64,000 nucleotides of DNA from Nesterenkonia marinintestina. Its GTDB lineage: Bacteria; Actinomycetota; Actinomycetes; Actinomycetales; Micrococcaceae. The translations under genes and the position numbers were made by a program. The stretch's first letter is position 1. Every line of letters starts with the position of its first letter. Below the pieces are notes generated by a model that was not told where the DNA came from, searched no databases, and worked only from the letters and a program-made list of their open reading frames with translations. This document shows positions 44,297-52,965 of the stretch, one piece after another. Location of the stretch: the NCBI RefSeq assembly GCF_025420485.1, contig NZ_JAOEFD010000009.1, positions 51,371 to 115,370 of the forward strand, written 5' to 3'.

Positions 44297-46243
44297 ATGA
44301 CCACAGCCGCCGCACGCGTGACCACCGGCACCGATCAGCGCCGCGATCTGCGCAACGTCGCCATCGTCGCCCACGTCGACCACGGCAAGACCACCCTGGT
44401 CGACGCCATGCTCCGCCAGACCGCCGCCGTCGGCGGCCACGGTGACCTCGAGGACCGGGTCATGGACTCCGGGGACCTGGAGAAGGAGAAGGGGATCACG
44501 ATCCTCGCCAAGAACACCACCGTGTTCTACTCCGGACCCTCCGCGGCCGACAAGGCCGGCTCCGACCATGTCACCATCAACGTCATCGACACCCCCGGGC
44601 ACGCCGACTTCGGCGGCGAGGTCGAGCGGGGACTGTCCATGGTCGACGGCGTCGTGCTGCTCGTCGACGCCTCGGAGGGGCCCCTGCCGCAGACCCGCTT
44701 CGTGCTGCGCAAGGCGCTGAGCGCCCAGCTGCCGGTCATCCTGGTCGTCAACAAGACCGACCGCCCCGACGCCCGCATCGACGGCGTCGTCTCCGACACC
44801 ATGGACCTGCTCCTCGGACTGGCCTCCGACGTGGCCGAGGACCACCCGGACCTGGACCTCGACGCCGTGCTCGACGTCCCGGTGGTCTACGCCTCGGGCA
44901 AGGCCGGACGCGCCTCGACCACCCAGCCCGACGACGGCGGCCTGCCCGAGGACGAGGACCTCGAGCCGCTGTTCTCCACCATCCTCGAGCACGTCCCCTC
45001 ACCCCGGTACGACGCCGACGAGGTGCTCCAGGCCCACGTCACCAACCTCGACGCCTCTCCCTTCCTGGGTCGTCTGGCGCTGCTGCGCATCTTCAACGGC
45101 ACCCTGCGCAAGAATCAGCAGGTCGCCTGGGCCCGCAAGGACGGGAGCACCAAGACCGTCAAGATCACCGAGCTGCTGGCCACCCGCGGACTCGAACGGG
45201 TCTCCGCGGACGAGGCGGGCCCGGGGGACATCGTCGCCGTCGCCGGCATCGCCGACATCATGATCGGGGAGACGCTGACCGACCTCGATGCCCCGAAGCC
45301 GCTGCCGAACATCGTCGTCGACGACCCGGCCATCTCCATGACCGTCGGCATCAACACCTCCCCCATGGCCGGACGGGTGAAGGGCGCGAAGGTCACCGCC
45401 CGACAGGTCAGGGACCGCCTGGACAAGGAGCTCATCGGCAACGTCTCCATCAAGGTGCTGCCCACCGAGCGCCCCGACACCTGGGAGGTCCAGGGACGCG
45501 GCGAGCTCGCCCTGGCGATCCTCGTCGAGCAGATGCGTCGCGAGGGCTTCGAGCTGACGGTCGGAAAGCCCCAGGTCGTGACCCGGGAGATCGACGGCCA
45601 GCTGTGCGAGCCCATGGAGAACATGACCATCGACGCCCCCGAGGAGTTCATGGGCGCGATCACTCAGCTCATGGCCGCGCGCCGCGGGCTGATGAACACG
45701 ATGACCAACAACGGCACCGGCTGGGTCCGCATGGAGTTCATGGTCCCGGCCCGCGGACTGATCGGCTTCCGCACCAAGTTCCTCACCGAGACCCGCGGCG
45801 CCGGCATCGCCTCCTCCTACGCCGCCGGCTACGAGCCCTGGAAGGGCGAGATCGAGTACCGGATCTCCGGGTCCCTGGTCGCCGACCGGTCCGGCTCGGC
45901 CACCCCCTTCGCGATGATCAACCTCCAGGAGCGCGGCACCTTCTTCATCGACCCGCAGGACGAGGTCTATGAGGGCATGGTCGTGGGTGAGAACTCGCGC
46001 AACGAGGACATGGAGGTCAACATCACCAAGGAGAAGAAGCTCACGAACATGCGCGCCGCCAGCGCCGAGAACTTCGAGGGCCTCACTCCGCCGACCAAGC
46101 TGACCCTCGAGGAGTCCCTCGAATTCGCCGCAGGCGACGAATGCGTCGAAGTCACTCCGGAGTCGATCCGCATCCGCAAGGTCACCCTCTCCTCCTCCGA
46201 CCGGCTGAAGGAGGCCCGCAAGAGGAAGAGCATCAACGCGTGA
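44297..46243 (+). CDS. typA: Ribosome-associated GTPase TypA/BipA
   Basis: The 648-residue translational GTPase has G1 [20 protein letters not shown] near residue 20, the G3 region [21 protein letters not shown]4 NKTDRPDAR, and the C-terminal EF-G-like domains with the BipA-specific [20 protein letters not shown]. TypA binds the 70S ribosome near the EF-G site and supports 50S assembly and stress adaptation. TACACT at 44248-44253 may be the -10. GGAAGG lies about 14 nt upstream of the ATG. A residue stretch near 205-230 is an acidic insert. It overlaps the next gene by 4 nt. Confidence 0.97.
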   Translation: MTTAAARVTTGTDQRRDLRNVAIVAHVDHGKTTLVDAMLRQTAAVGGHGDLEDRVMDSGDLEKEKGITILAKNTTVFYSGPSAADKAGSDHVTINVIDTPGHADFGGEVERGLSMVDGVVLLVDASEGPLPQTRFVLRKALSAQLPVILVVNKTDRPDARIDGVVSDTMDLLLGLASDVAEDHPDLDLDAVLDVPVVYASGKAGRASTTQPDDGGLPEDEDLEPLFSTILEHVPSPRYDADEVLQAHVTNLDASPFLGRLALLRIFNGTLRKNQQVAWARKDGSTKTVKITELLATRGLERVSADEAGPGDIVAVAGIADIMIGETLTDLDAPKPLPNIVVDDPAISMTVGINTSPMAGRVKGAKVTARQVRDRLDKELIGNVSIKVLPTERPDTWEVQGRGELALAILVEQMRREGFELTVGKPQVVTREIDGQLCEPMENMTIDAPEEFMGAITQLMAARRGLMNTMTNNGTGWVRMEFMVPARGLIGFRTKFLTETRGAGIASSYAAGYEPWKGEIEYRISGSLVADRSGSATPFAMINLQERGTFFIDPQDEVYEGMVVGENSRNEDMEVNITKEKKLTNMRAASAENFEGLTPPTKLTLEESLEFAAGDECVEVTPESIRIRKVTLSSSDRLKEARKRKSINA

Positions 46244-46680
46244 GACGTGCGGCCCTGCTCGGGGCGGCCTTCTCCTTCGGCGCCGTCCTCGGGGTCATCG
46301 GCACCGCCCTGCACGGCAGCATCTGGATGATCGGCGACGTCCGCGACGGATTCGTCCTCCCGTGGGGAGCCGCCCTGGCGCTGCTCATCTGCCTGCTCGC
46401 TCAGCTGTGGGTCGGACTGCGCAGCGGGTCGCTCGTCGATACGGCGGTCATGGGGATCACCACCTTCACCGTCGCCACAGCGGCCTACCTGTGGCCCGGA
46501 CCCGACCAGCTGGTGGTGCCCTACAGCCCCGAGGCCATGGAGATGCTCCCCGGACCCACCATCGCCTCACTGATCTGGTGGCTGGGCTCTGCGGCGGTCA
46601 CCCTGATCACCATGGTGCTGGTCAAGTGGATCGTCGCACGCGACGAGGCCCTGCACCGGGCCGATAGACTGACGCCATGA
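46240..46680 (+). CDS. Four-helix membrane protein, typA-fdxA neighbour
   Basis: The 146-residue protein starts at GTG 46240 in a GTGA overlap with typA. Four hydrophobic segments are seen: the N-terminal AALLGAAFSFGAVLGVIGTA, LPWGAALALLICLLAQLWVG, MGITTFTVATAAYLW and SLIWWLGSAAVTLITMVLVK. A small membrane protein at this place between typA and fdxA is common in actinobacteria, possibly the DUF6113 family, which I could not verify. Its stop overlaps fdxA, so all three genes are probably translated together. Function is unknown. Confidence 0.75.
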   Translation: MRRAALLGAAFSFGAVLGVIGTALHGSIWMIGDVRDGFVLPWGAALALLICLLAQLWVGLRSGSLVDTAVMGITTFTVATAAYLWPGPDQLVVPYSPEAMEMLPGPTIASLIWWLGSAAVTLITMVLVKWIVARDEALHRADRLTP

Positions 46681-46997
46681 CCTACATCATCGCCCTTCCC
46701 TGTGTGGACCTGAAGGACAAGGCCTGCATCGATGAGTGTCCGGTGGACTGCATCTATGAGGGTGAGCGGATGCTCTACATCCACCCGGACGAGTGCGTCG
46801 ACTGCGGCGCCTGCGAGCCGGTCTGTCCGGTGGAGGCCATCTACTACGAGGACGACACCCCCGAAGAGTGGTCCGAGTACTACCGCGCCAACGTGGAGTT
46901 CTTCGACGACCTGGGATCGCCCGGCGGAGCGGCGAAGCTCGGTCTGATCGAGAAGGACCACGAGATCGTCGAGGCGCTGCCTCCCCAGGAACACTGA
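46677..46997 (+). CDS. fdxA: Seven-iron ferredoxin
   Basis: The 106-residue protein has CVDLKDKACIDECPVDCIYE and HPDECVDCGACEPVCPVEAI, the cysteine patterns that hold one [3Fe-4S] and one [4Fe-4S] cluster in actinobacterial FdxA. It is a cytosolic low-potential electron carrier. The usual acidic tail (EEWSEYYRANVEFFDDLGSP) follows. The ATG overlaps the stop of the previous gene, and dapC starts 14 nt downstream, giving a probable typA-fdxA-dapC operon. Confidence 0.97.
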   Translation: MTYIIALPCVDLKDKACIDECPVDCIYEGERMLYIHPDECVDCGACEPVCPVEAIYYEDDTPEEWSEYYRANVEFFDDLGSPGGAAKLGLIEKDHEIVEALPPQEH

Positions 46998-47010
46998 GGA
47001 CGAGCCCCTG

Positions 47011-48108
47011 ATGCTCACTCTGCCGGAATACCCGTGGGATGCGATGGCGACCTACGTCGAGCGGGCCCGAGCCCACCCCGACGGTGCGGTGAACCTCTCC
47101 ATCGGGACCCCGGTGGATCCCACGCCCCAGGTCGTCCGCGAGGCGCTGGCCGCCGCCGCCGACGCCCCCGGATATCCGACCACCCACGGTCGGCCGGAGC
47201 TGCGGCAGGCGGTGGCGGACTGGTTCGCGCGACGCCGGAGCGCCCCCGACGTCGACCCCGAGGCCGTGCTGCCGACCATCGGCTCCAAGGAGCTCGTCGC
47301 GTGGCTGCCCACGCTGCTGGGTCTGGGGCCCGGTGACGTCGTCCTGCGTCCCACGGTCGCCTACCCCACCTACGACATCGGCGCGCGGATCGCAGGGGCG
47401 ACGCCGCTCGCGGTCGACGATCCGACCGACCTCGACGAGGCCGGCCTGGCAGGGGTGCGGCTCATCTGGCTGAACTCCCCGTCGAACCCCACCGGCGCGG
47501 TGGACTCCGTGGAGCACATGCGCGAGGTGGTGCGGCTCGCGCGCCGCATCGGCGCGGTCGTCGCCTCCGACGAGTGCTACGCCGAGCTGGCCTGGACGGT
47601 GGACGAAGTCCCCTCCGTGCTGGACCCGCGGGTCTGCGGGGGAGACCACGAGGGTCTGCTGGCGGTCTACTCGGCGTCGAAGCAGTCGAACCTCGCCGGC
47701 TATCGGGCCGCGTTCGCCGCCGGCTGCCCGCGGCTGATCGCCGGGTTAGTGAACACCCGCAAGCACGCGGGGATGATCATGCCGGCTCCGGTGCAGGAGG
47801 CCCTGCGGGTCGCAATGTCCGACGACGAGCACGTGGCCGCCCAGCGGGAGGTCTACCGTCGACGTCGGGAGCGTCTGCTGCCCGCCGTCCGAGCCGCCGG
47901 GTTCGACGTCCGAGACTCTGCGGCCGGCCTGTACCTGTGGTGCACCGACGGCGTCTCCGACTCCTGGGCCCAGGTGGAACGGATGGCCGACCAGGGCATC
48001 ATCGTCGGCCCCGGCATCTTCTACGGCGAGCGCGGAGACGGATTCGTCCGCATCGCGCTGACGTCGTCGGACGAGCGGATCGACGCCGCCGTCGCCCGCC
48101 TGTCCTGA
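47011..48108 (+). CDS. dapC: Succinyldiaminopimelate transaminase
   Basis: The 365-residue, class I/II PLP-dependent aminotransferase converts N-succinyl-2-amino-6-ketopimelate to N-succinyl-LL-diaminopimelate, using glutamate as amino donor. The PLP lysine is in VYSASKQSNLAGYRAAF near residue 227. Other family parts are GYPTTHGRPELRQAVADWF, NLSIGTPVDPTP, LNSPSNPTGAVDSVEHM and ASDECYAELAWT. Neighbouring dapD and dapE supply the steps before and after, which supports DapC over a general aminotransferase. The fdxA-dapC pair is a standard actinobacterial arrangement. Confidence 0.93.
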   Translation: MLTLPEYPWDAMATYVERARAHPDGAVNLSIGTPVDPTPQVVREALAAAADAPGYPTTHGRPELRQAVADWFARRRSAPDVDPEAVLPTIGSKELVAWLPTLLGLGPGDVVLRPTVAYPTYDIGARIAGATPLAVDDPTDLDEAGLAGVRLIWLNSPSNPTGAVDSVEHMREVVRLARRIGAVVASDECYAELAWTVDEVPSVLDPRVCGGDHEGLLAVYSASKQSNLAGYRAAFAAGCPRLIAGLVNTRKHAGMIMPAPVQEALRVAMSDDEHVAAQREVYRRRRERLLPAVRAAGFDVRDSAAGLYLWCTDGVSDSWAQVERMADQGIIVGPGIFYGERGDGFVRIALTSSDERIDAAVARLS

Positions 48109-48134
48109 AGTGGCACCGGGCACCGACCAGCGGG

Positions 48135-48154
48135 TAGGTTTGCGGTGTACCGCA
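48135..48154 (+). promoter_or_regulatory. Candidate gltA promoter with operator-like palindrome
   Basis: TAGGTT at 48135-48140 resembles a -10 element, and TGCGGTGTACCGCA at 48141-48154 is a 14-bp palindrome covering the expected transcription start. A repressor site is inferred. The sequence does not match the GlxR consensus I know. Confidence 0.4.
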
Positions 48155-48219
48155 CATGACGTGTGCCCCGTTCCGGTGCGCATCCGGCCGAGACGATCGG
48201 GCACTTCAGAGGAGTCCGC

Positions 48220-49503
48220 ATGACTGAGCAGCCATCTGCCCGCCTGACGCTCGGCGACCAGGAGCTGGAGCTCCCGGCCGAGGGCGCCGTCGAGGGCAAT
48301 TCGGGGCTCAACATCGCCCCGCTGCTGAAGGAGACCGGCACGGTCACCTATGACCCCGGCTTCATGAACACCGCGAACGCCAAGTCGTCGATCACCTACA
48401 TCGACGGCGCCGAAGGCATCCTGCGCTATCGCGGCTACCCGATCGAGCAGCTCGCCGAGCACTCCAGCTTCCTCGAGGTCACCTACCTGCTCATCTACGG
48501 CGAGCTGCCCACGCCCCAGGAGCTCTCGGACTTCGACACCCTGACCCGGCGGCACACCCTCCTGCACGAGGAGCTCAAGGGCTTCTTCGGCGGGTTCCCG
48601 CGGGACGCGCACCCGATGCCGGTGCTCTCCTCGGCGGTCTCGGCGCTGTCCACCTTCTACCAGGACTCCCTGGATCCGTACGATTCGGACCAGGTGGAGC
48701 GCTCCACCTACCGCCTGCTGGCGAAGGTGCCCACCATCGCGGCCTACGCCTATAAGAAGTCCATGGGCCAGCCAATGCTCTACCCGGACAACGAGCTGAC
48801 CCTGGTCGAGAACTTCCTGCGCGGCTGCTTCAGCGTGCCGGCCGAGCCCTACGAGCTCGACCCCGAGATCGTGAAGGCGCTCGACACCCTCCTGGTCCTC
48901 CACGCCGACCACGAGCAGAACTGCTCCACCGCGACGGTGCGTCTGGTCGGCTCCTCCCAGGCGAACATGTTCGCCTCCATCTCGGCAGGCATCAACGCGC
49001 TCTTCGGTCCCGCGCACGGGGGCGCGAACGAGGCGGTGCTGAAGATGCTGCGCGAGATCCAGTCCGAGGGTATGAAGCCCGAGGACTTCATGGAGAAGGT
49101 CAAGAACAAGGAGGCGGGCATCCGCCTCATGGGCTTCGGCCACCGCGTGTACAAGAACTACGACCCGCGGGCACGCATCGTGAAGCAGCTGGCGGACGAC
49201 CTGCTCGGCCGTCTGGGCGGCGACGACGAGCTCTTCGACATCGCCCAGCGCCTCGAGCAGAAGGCCCTGGAGGACGACTACTTCGTCGAGCGTCGCCTCT
49301 ACCCGAACGTGGACTTCTACACCGGGCTCATCTACAAGGCCATGGGCTTCCCGGAGAAGATGTTCACCGTCCTCTTCGCCCTCGGTCGGCTGCCCGGCTG
49401 GATCGCCCAGTGGCGCGAGATGATCGAGGACCCCTCGACGAAGATCGGTCGCCCGCGTCAGCTCTACACCGGCGCCGCGGAGCGGAACTACCCCGGCGTC
49501 TGA
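48220..49503 (+). CDS. gltA: Citrate synthase
   Basis: The 427-residue enzyme condenses acetyl-CoA and oxaloacetate to citrate in the TCA cycle. It is the long, type II bacterial form. Start ATG 48220 has AGAGGAG at 48208-48214 and a 5-nt spacer, and an in-frame extension upstream is not needed. Family motifs are SITYIDGAEGILRYRGYPIE, the catalytic histidine of LHADHEQNCSTATVRLVGSS, GPAHGGANEAVLKML and LMGFGHRVYKNYDPRARIVK with the second catalytic histidine, then FYTGLIYKAMGFP with the aspartate. A palindromic operator-like site lies upstream and a 25-bp hairpin downstream. Confidence 0.98.
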   Translation: MTEQPSARLTLGDQELELPAEGAVEGNSGLNIAPLLKETGTVTYDPGFMNTANAKSSITYIDGAEGILRYRGYPIEQLAEHSSFLEVTYLLIYGELPTPQELSDFDTLTRRHTLLHEELKGFFGGFPRDAHPMPVLSSAVSALSTFYQDSLDPYDSDQVERSTYRLLAKVPTIAAYAYKKSMGQPMLYPDNELTLVENFLRGCFSVPAEPYELDPEIVKALDTLLVLHADHEQNCSTATVRLVGSSQANMFASISAGINALFGPAHGGANEAVLKMLREIQSEGMKPEDFMEKVKNKEAGIRLMGFGHRVYKNYDPRARIVKQLADDLLGRLGGDDELFDIAQRLEQKALEDDYFVERRLYPNVDFYTGLIYKAMGFPEKMFTVLFALGRLPGWIAQWREMIEDPSTKIGRPRQLYTGAAERNYPGV

Positions 49504-49519
49504 GGCGGACCTCCGCCGC

Positions 49520-49580
49520 GACCGCAGAAGGGCGGCGTGACCCCATGCAGCGGCAGGGGTCACGCCGCCCTTCTGCGGTC
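49520..49580. terminator. 25-bp perfect hairpin between convergent gltA and dapD
   Basis: A 25-nt arm at 49520-49544, starting GACCGCAGAAGGGCGG, pairs perfectly with 49556-49580 around an 11-nt loop. It begins 17 nt after the gltA stop and ends 9 nt before the dapD stop, so it can end transcription from both sides. Confidence 0.8.
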
Positions 49581-49588
49581 GACCAGGT

Positions 49589-50566
49589 TCAGTTCTTGTG
49601 CAGCGCCTCGTTCAGCGCGACCTTCTGCCCCCGGCGCGGGACGGCGTCCACACGACCGGAGACCGAGTCGCGGCGGAAGAGCAGGCCGGAGACTCCGGAG
49701 AGGTGCACCGCCTTCGTCGTCGCGGAGACCTCACCGTCCTCGTGGAGCACGGTGACCTTCGTACCGGCGGTCAGGTAGAGCCCCGCCTCGACGACGCAGT
49801 CGTCGCCCAGTGAGATCCCCACCCCGGCGTTGGCGCCCAGCAGCACCCGCTCGCCGAGGGTGATGCGCTCCTTGCCGCCGCCGGAGAGTGTCCCCATGAT
49901 GGAGGCGCCGCCGCCGACGTCGGTGCCGTCGCCGACCACGACGCCGGCCGAGATGCGGCCCTCGACCATCGAGGCGCCCAGTGTGCCGGCGTTGAAGTTC
50001 ACGAAGCCCTCGTGCATGACGGTGGTGCCCTCCGCCAGGTGGGCGCCCAGTCGGACCCGGTCGGCGTCGCCGATGCGTACGCCCTGGGGGGTGACGTAGT
50101 CCACCAGCCGCGGGAACTTGTCGATGGAGTAGACGGTGACGTGGCCGCGTGCGCGCAGCCGCAGGCGGGTGCTCTCGAAGTCCTCCAGGGCGCAGGGGCC
50201 GAAGTTGGTCCACACGACGTTGGTGAGGTGTCCGAAGATGCCGTCCAGGTTGATGCTGTTCGGCCGCGCCAGGCGGTGGGAGAGCAGATGCAGCCGAAGC
50301 CACACGTCCGAGGTCCCCGCGGCCTCGGCGCCGAGGTCGGCCTCCACCGAGACCACCTCGGTGCGCACCCCGCGGTCGGGGTCCTCTCCGGCGGCCGCAC
50401 GCAGGGACTCGAGCAGTCCGTCGTCGCCGTTCTCGGCCAGCGGCGCCGGCACCGGCTTCGGGAACCAGGTGTCCAGCACGGTGCCGGAGGCGGTGACGGT
50501 GGCCAGTCCGTGGCCGGAGGCGATGCGGGGGGCGCCGTTCTCAGCGGTGGTGTCAGCAGCGTTCAT
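49589..50566 (-). CDS. dapD: Tetrahydrodipicolinate N-succinyltransferase
   Basis: The 325-residue enzyme transfers a succinyl group from succinyl-CoA to tetrahydrodipicolinate, the branch step of the succinylase lysine/diaminopimelate pathway. It shows the actinobacterial DapD type: an N-terminal domain with [20 protein letters not shown] and a left-handed beta-helix of hexapeptide repeats, with [40 protein letters not shown] and [20 protein letters not shown]. The ATG at 50566 is preceded on the minus strand by TAGGAT at 50579-50574 with a 7-nt gap, the leaderless pattern. An ATG at 50575 is also in frame. The open frame further upstream is antisense to dapE and is not believed. Confidence 0.96.
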   Translation of the reverse strand: MNAADTTAENGAPRIASGHGLATVTASGTVLDTWFPKPVPAPLAENGDDGLLESLRAAAGEDPDRGVRTEVVSVEADLGAEAAGTSDVWLRLHLLSHRLARPNSINLDGIFGHLTNVVWTNFGPCALEDFESTRLRLRARGHVTVYSIDKFPRLVDYVTPQGVRIGDADRVRLGAHLAEGTTVMHEGFVNFNAGTLGASMVEGRISAGVVVGDGTDVGGGASIMGTLSGGGKERITLGERVLLGANAGVGISLGDDCVVEAGLYLTAGTKVTVLHEDGEVSATTKAVHLSGVSGLLFRRDSVSGRVDAVPRRGQKVALNEALHKN

Positions 50567-50573
50567 GGGTCCC

Positions 50574-50597
50574 ATCCTACGGACTACAGTGGGGCTC
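50574..50597. promoter_or_regulatory. Overlapping divergent leaderless promoters of dapD and dapE
   Basis: On the minus strand TAGGAT (50579-50574) ends 7 nt before the dapD ATG. On the plus strand TACAGT (50585-50590) ends 7 nt before the dapE ATG. The two -10 elements are 5 nt apart and the start codons only 31 nt apart. Each -35 would fall inside the opposite gene, so the two promoters probably compete. Confidence 0.6.
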
Positions 50598-51749
50598 ATG
50601 CGCCCCACGGACCTCGAGGCCGGCGACGTCGTCGCCCTCACCGAACAGCTGCTCGCGATCCGCTCCGTCTCGGGGGAGGAGGCGGTGCTGGCCGACGCCG
50701 TCGAGGCGTTCCTGCACGGACTCGACCCGGGGGAGTCGACCGATTCCGCGCGACGACTGCACCTGCACCGCGACGGCGACACCGTCGTGGCCCGCACACG
50801 GACCGGGGCGCCCGAGCGGATCGTGCTCGCCGGACATCTCGACACCGTCCCGCTGCCGACGGTGCCCGGTTCCCGCGGCACCGTCCCGCCGAGCTGGGAG
50901 GGCGAGACCCTGTACGGCCGCGGCGCCACCGACATGAAGGGCGGTGTGGCCGTCCAGCTGGTGCTCGCCTCCGACGTGGCCGCGCGCCTGGCCGAGCTGG
51001 GGCCGGGGGAGGCGCTGGCCCGCGACGTCACATGGGTCTTCTACGACAACGAAGAGGTCGAGGCCGCGAAGTCCGGGCTCGGCCGGGTGCTGCGGAACAC
51101 CCCCGATCTGCTCGCGGCGGACTTCGCCGTCCTGCTCGAACCGACCGACGGTGTGGTCGAGGGCGGATGCAACGGGACCTGCCGGATCGAGGTCACCGTC
51201 CCCGGCGTCGCCTCGCACTCCGGGCGCGCCTGGAAGGGCGTGAACGCCATCCATGCGGCGGCGCCGGTGCTGACCGCCCTGGCGCAGTACCGGGCGCGCA
51301 CCGTCGAGGTCGACGGTCTGGCCTATCGCGAGGGGCTCAGCGCGGTCGGCATCGACGGGGGCATCGCCGGCAACGTCGTGCCCGACTCCTGCACGGTCAC
51401 CGTCAACTACCGCTTCGCCCCGGACAAGACCGAGGAGCAGGCCCACGAGCACGTCCGGGAGGTCATGCGCGGCGCCGGGGTCGACGACGCGCAGATGCGG
51501 GTCACCGACACCTCCTCGGGTGCCCGTCCCGGCCTGGACCATCCGGCGGCGGCCGCCTTCGTCGAGGCGGTCGGCGGCACCCCGATGCCCAAGTACGGCT
51601 GGACCGACGTCGCCCGGTTCTCCGCCCTCGGAGTCCCGGCGGTCAACTTCGGGCCGGGAAGCCCGCTGCTGGCCCACACGGACGACGAGCACGTCTCCGC
51701 GGAGGCGCTGCGGGAGTGCCTCGCCGGCCTGCGACGCTGGCTCGGCTGA
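50598..51749 (+). CDS. dapE: Succinyl-diaminopimelate desuccinylase
   Basis: The 383-residue M20-family metallopeptidase removes succinate from N-succinyl-LL-diaminopimelate. The metal-binding pattern is complete: [29 protein letters not shown] with the bridging aspartate, [18 protein letters not shown] with the catalytic and metal glutamates, and [23 protein letters not shown] text written here as [18 protein letters not shown]. The dimerisation domain carries [19 protein letters not shown]. It is divergent from dapD with 31 nt between start codons, and TACAGT 7 nt before the ATG predicts a leaderless mRNA. With dapC and dapD it covers three consecutive steps of the pathway. Confidence 0.96.
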   Translation: MRPTDLEAGDVVALTEQLLAIRSVSGEEAVLADAVEAFLHGLDPGESTDSARRLHLHRDGDTVVARTRTGAPERIVLAGHLDTVPLPTVPGSRGTVPPSWEGETLYGRGATDMKGGVAVQLVLASDVAARLAELGPGEALARDVTWVFYDNEEVEAAKSGLGRVLRNTPDLLAADFAVLLEPTDGVVEGGCNGTCRIEVTVPGVASHSGRAWKGVNAIHAAAPVLTALAQYRARTVEVDGLAYREGLSAVGIDGGIAGNVVPDSCTVTVNYRFAPDKTEEQAHEHVREVMRGAGVDDAQMRVTDTSSGARPGLDHPAAAAFVEAVGGTPMPKYGWTDVARFSALGVPAVNFGPGSPLLAHTDDEHVSAEALRECLAGLRRWLG

Positions 51750-51948
51750 CCTCCGGACCGGGTCCGGCCCTCGGACGTGATGCCTATGACGATTCTGTAA
51801 CGATCGGTGCGGCAGAGGCCGGGCGGCCCGCATCGGTGTGACCTCCTGCATAGGGTGTGGGGAACGGGCCTGAGGGGGTCCGGGCGAGTCCGTCTGTGGT
51901 CTGCACCGGCGTTCGCAGCATTCACCCGCATCATGAGGAGGAGACACG

Positions 51949-52965
51949 ATGGGCATCCGTCGTACATCGGCAGCCGCAGCATCGGCCGCGGCCATGGTGG
52001 TCCTGGCGGCCTGCGGCAACGGCAACGGAAACGGTGACGCCGCAGAGGACGAGGACCTGGAGATCGGCGACGAGGACGACTTCGTCACCGACCTGACCTT
52101 CGGCACCGGCGGCACCGCGGGCGTCTACTACCCGCTGGGCGGCGAGTACGCCCAGATCTTCGAGGACAACATCGATGACATCTCGGTCGACGCGATCTCC
52201 ACCGACGCCTCGGTGTACAACATCGGTCAGATCAGCCAGGAGTCGATGCAGCTCGGACTGGCCCAGTCCGACACCTTCATCACCGCGATCAACGCCGAGG
52301 ACGACTTCGAGGACGCGGAGATCGACAACGTCGGCTGGATCGCCGGACTGTACCCCGAGGCCGCGCACATCGTCACGGTCGAGGGATCCGGGATCGAGTC
52401 CATGGAGGACCTGGAGGGCGCCAACATCGCCGTGGGCGCCCCCGGATCCGGCACCCGTGCCGTCTCGGACGCGATCCTCGCCGCCTACGGCATCGAGGAG
52501 GGCGACTACGACGCCTACGAGGAGGAGTTCGACGACTCTCAGTCGCTGCTGCAGGACGGCAACATCGACGCCTCGATCTTCGTGGTCGGCACGCCCACCG
52601 GTTCGCTGAACGAGATGGCCGCGACCACCGACGTCACCCTGCTCGGGCTGGACGAGGACGTGGCCGCAGACGTCGCCGACGACACCTACTTCGACGAGTA
52701 CACCATCGAGGCCGACGCCTACGACTTCCTCGAGGACGACGTCCAGACCCTCTCGGTCTCGGCCGCGGTGCTGGGCTCGACCACACAGATCAGCGAGGAC
52801 CTCGCCTACGAGATCACCGCCGCGATCTTCGAGCACTCCGATGACATCACGCTCCCGCAGAGCGACTTCATCTCCCACGAGGACGCCCTCCTGGGCATCG
52901 GGGACGCTCCGCTGCACCCGGGCGCCGAGCGGTACTACGAGGAGCAGGACGTCGAACTGCCGTGA
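51949..52965 (+). CDS. TAXI-family TRAP transporter solute-binding lipoprotein
   Basis: The 338-residue protein has a lipoprotein signal ending VLAAC at Cys22 and an acidic linker. The TAXI-TRAP motif FGTGGTAGVYYPLGGEYAQI follows, then the domain with SMQLGLAQSDTFITAINAED, IVTVEGSGIESMEDLEGANI and VGAPGSGTRAVSDAILAAYG. This family binds small organic acids or amino acids such as glutamate in studied cases, but the ligand here is unknown. The ATG has GAGGAGGAG at 51935-51943 with a 5-nt spacer. TAGGGT at 51851-51856 may be the -10, giving a leader of about 85 nt. Its stop overlaps the permease gene as GTGA. Confidence 0.93.
   Translation: MGIRRTSAAAASAAAMVVLAACGNGNGNGDAAEDEDLEIGDEDDFVTDLTFGTGGTAGVYYPLGGEYAQIFEDNIDDISVDAISTDASVYNIGQISQESMQLGLAQSDTFITAINAEDDFEDAEIDNVGWIAGLYPEAAHIVTVEGSGIESMEDLEGANIAVGAPGSGTRAVSDAILAAYGIEEGDYDAYEEEFDDSQSLLQDGNIDASIFVVGTPTGSLNEMAATTDVTLLGLDEDVAADVADDTYFDEYTIEADAYDFLEDDVQTLSVSAAVLGSTTQISEDLAYEITAAIFEHSDDITLPQSDFISHEDALLGIGDAPLHPGAERYYEEQDVELP

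Noticed and set aside
49589..51031. A 480-codon version of dapD
   Set aside because: The added N-terminus is antisense to dapE, and the dapD family start is at 50566 with a matching promoter.
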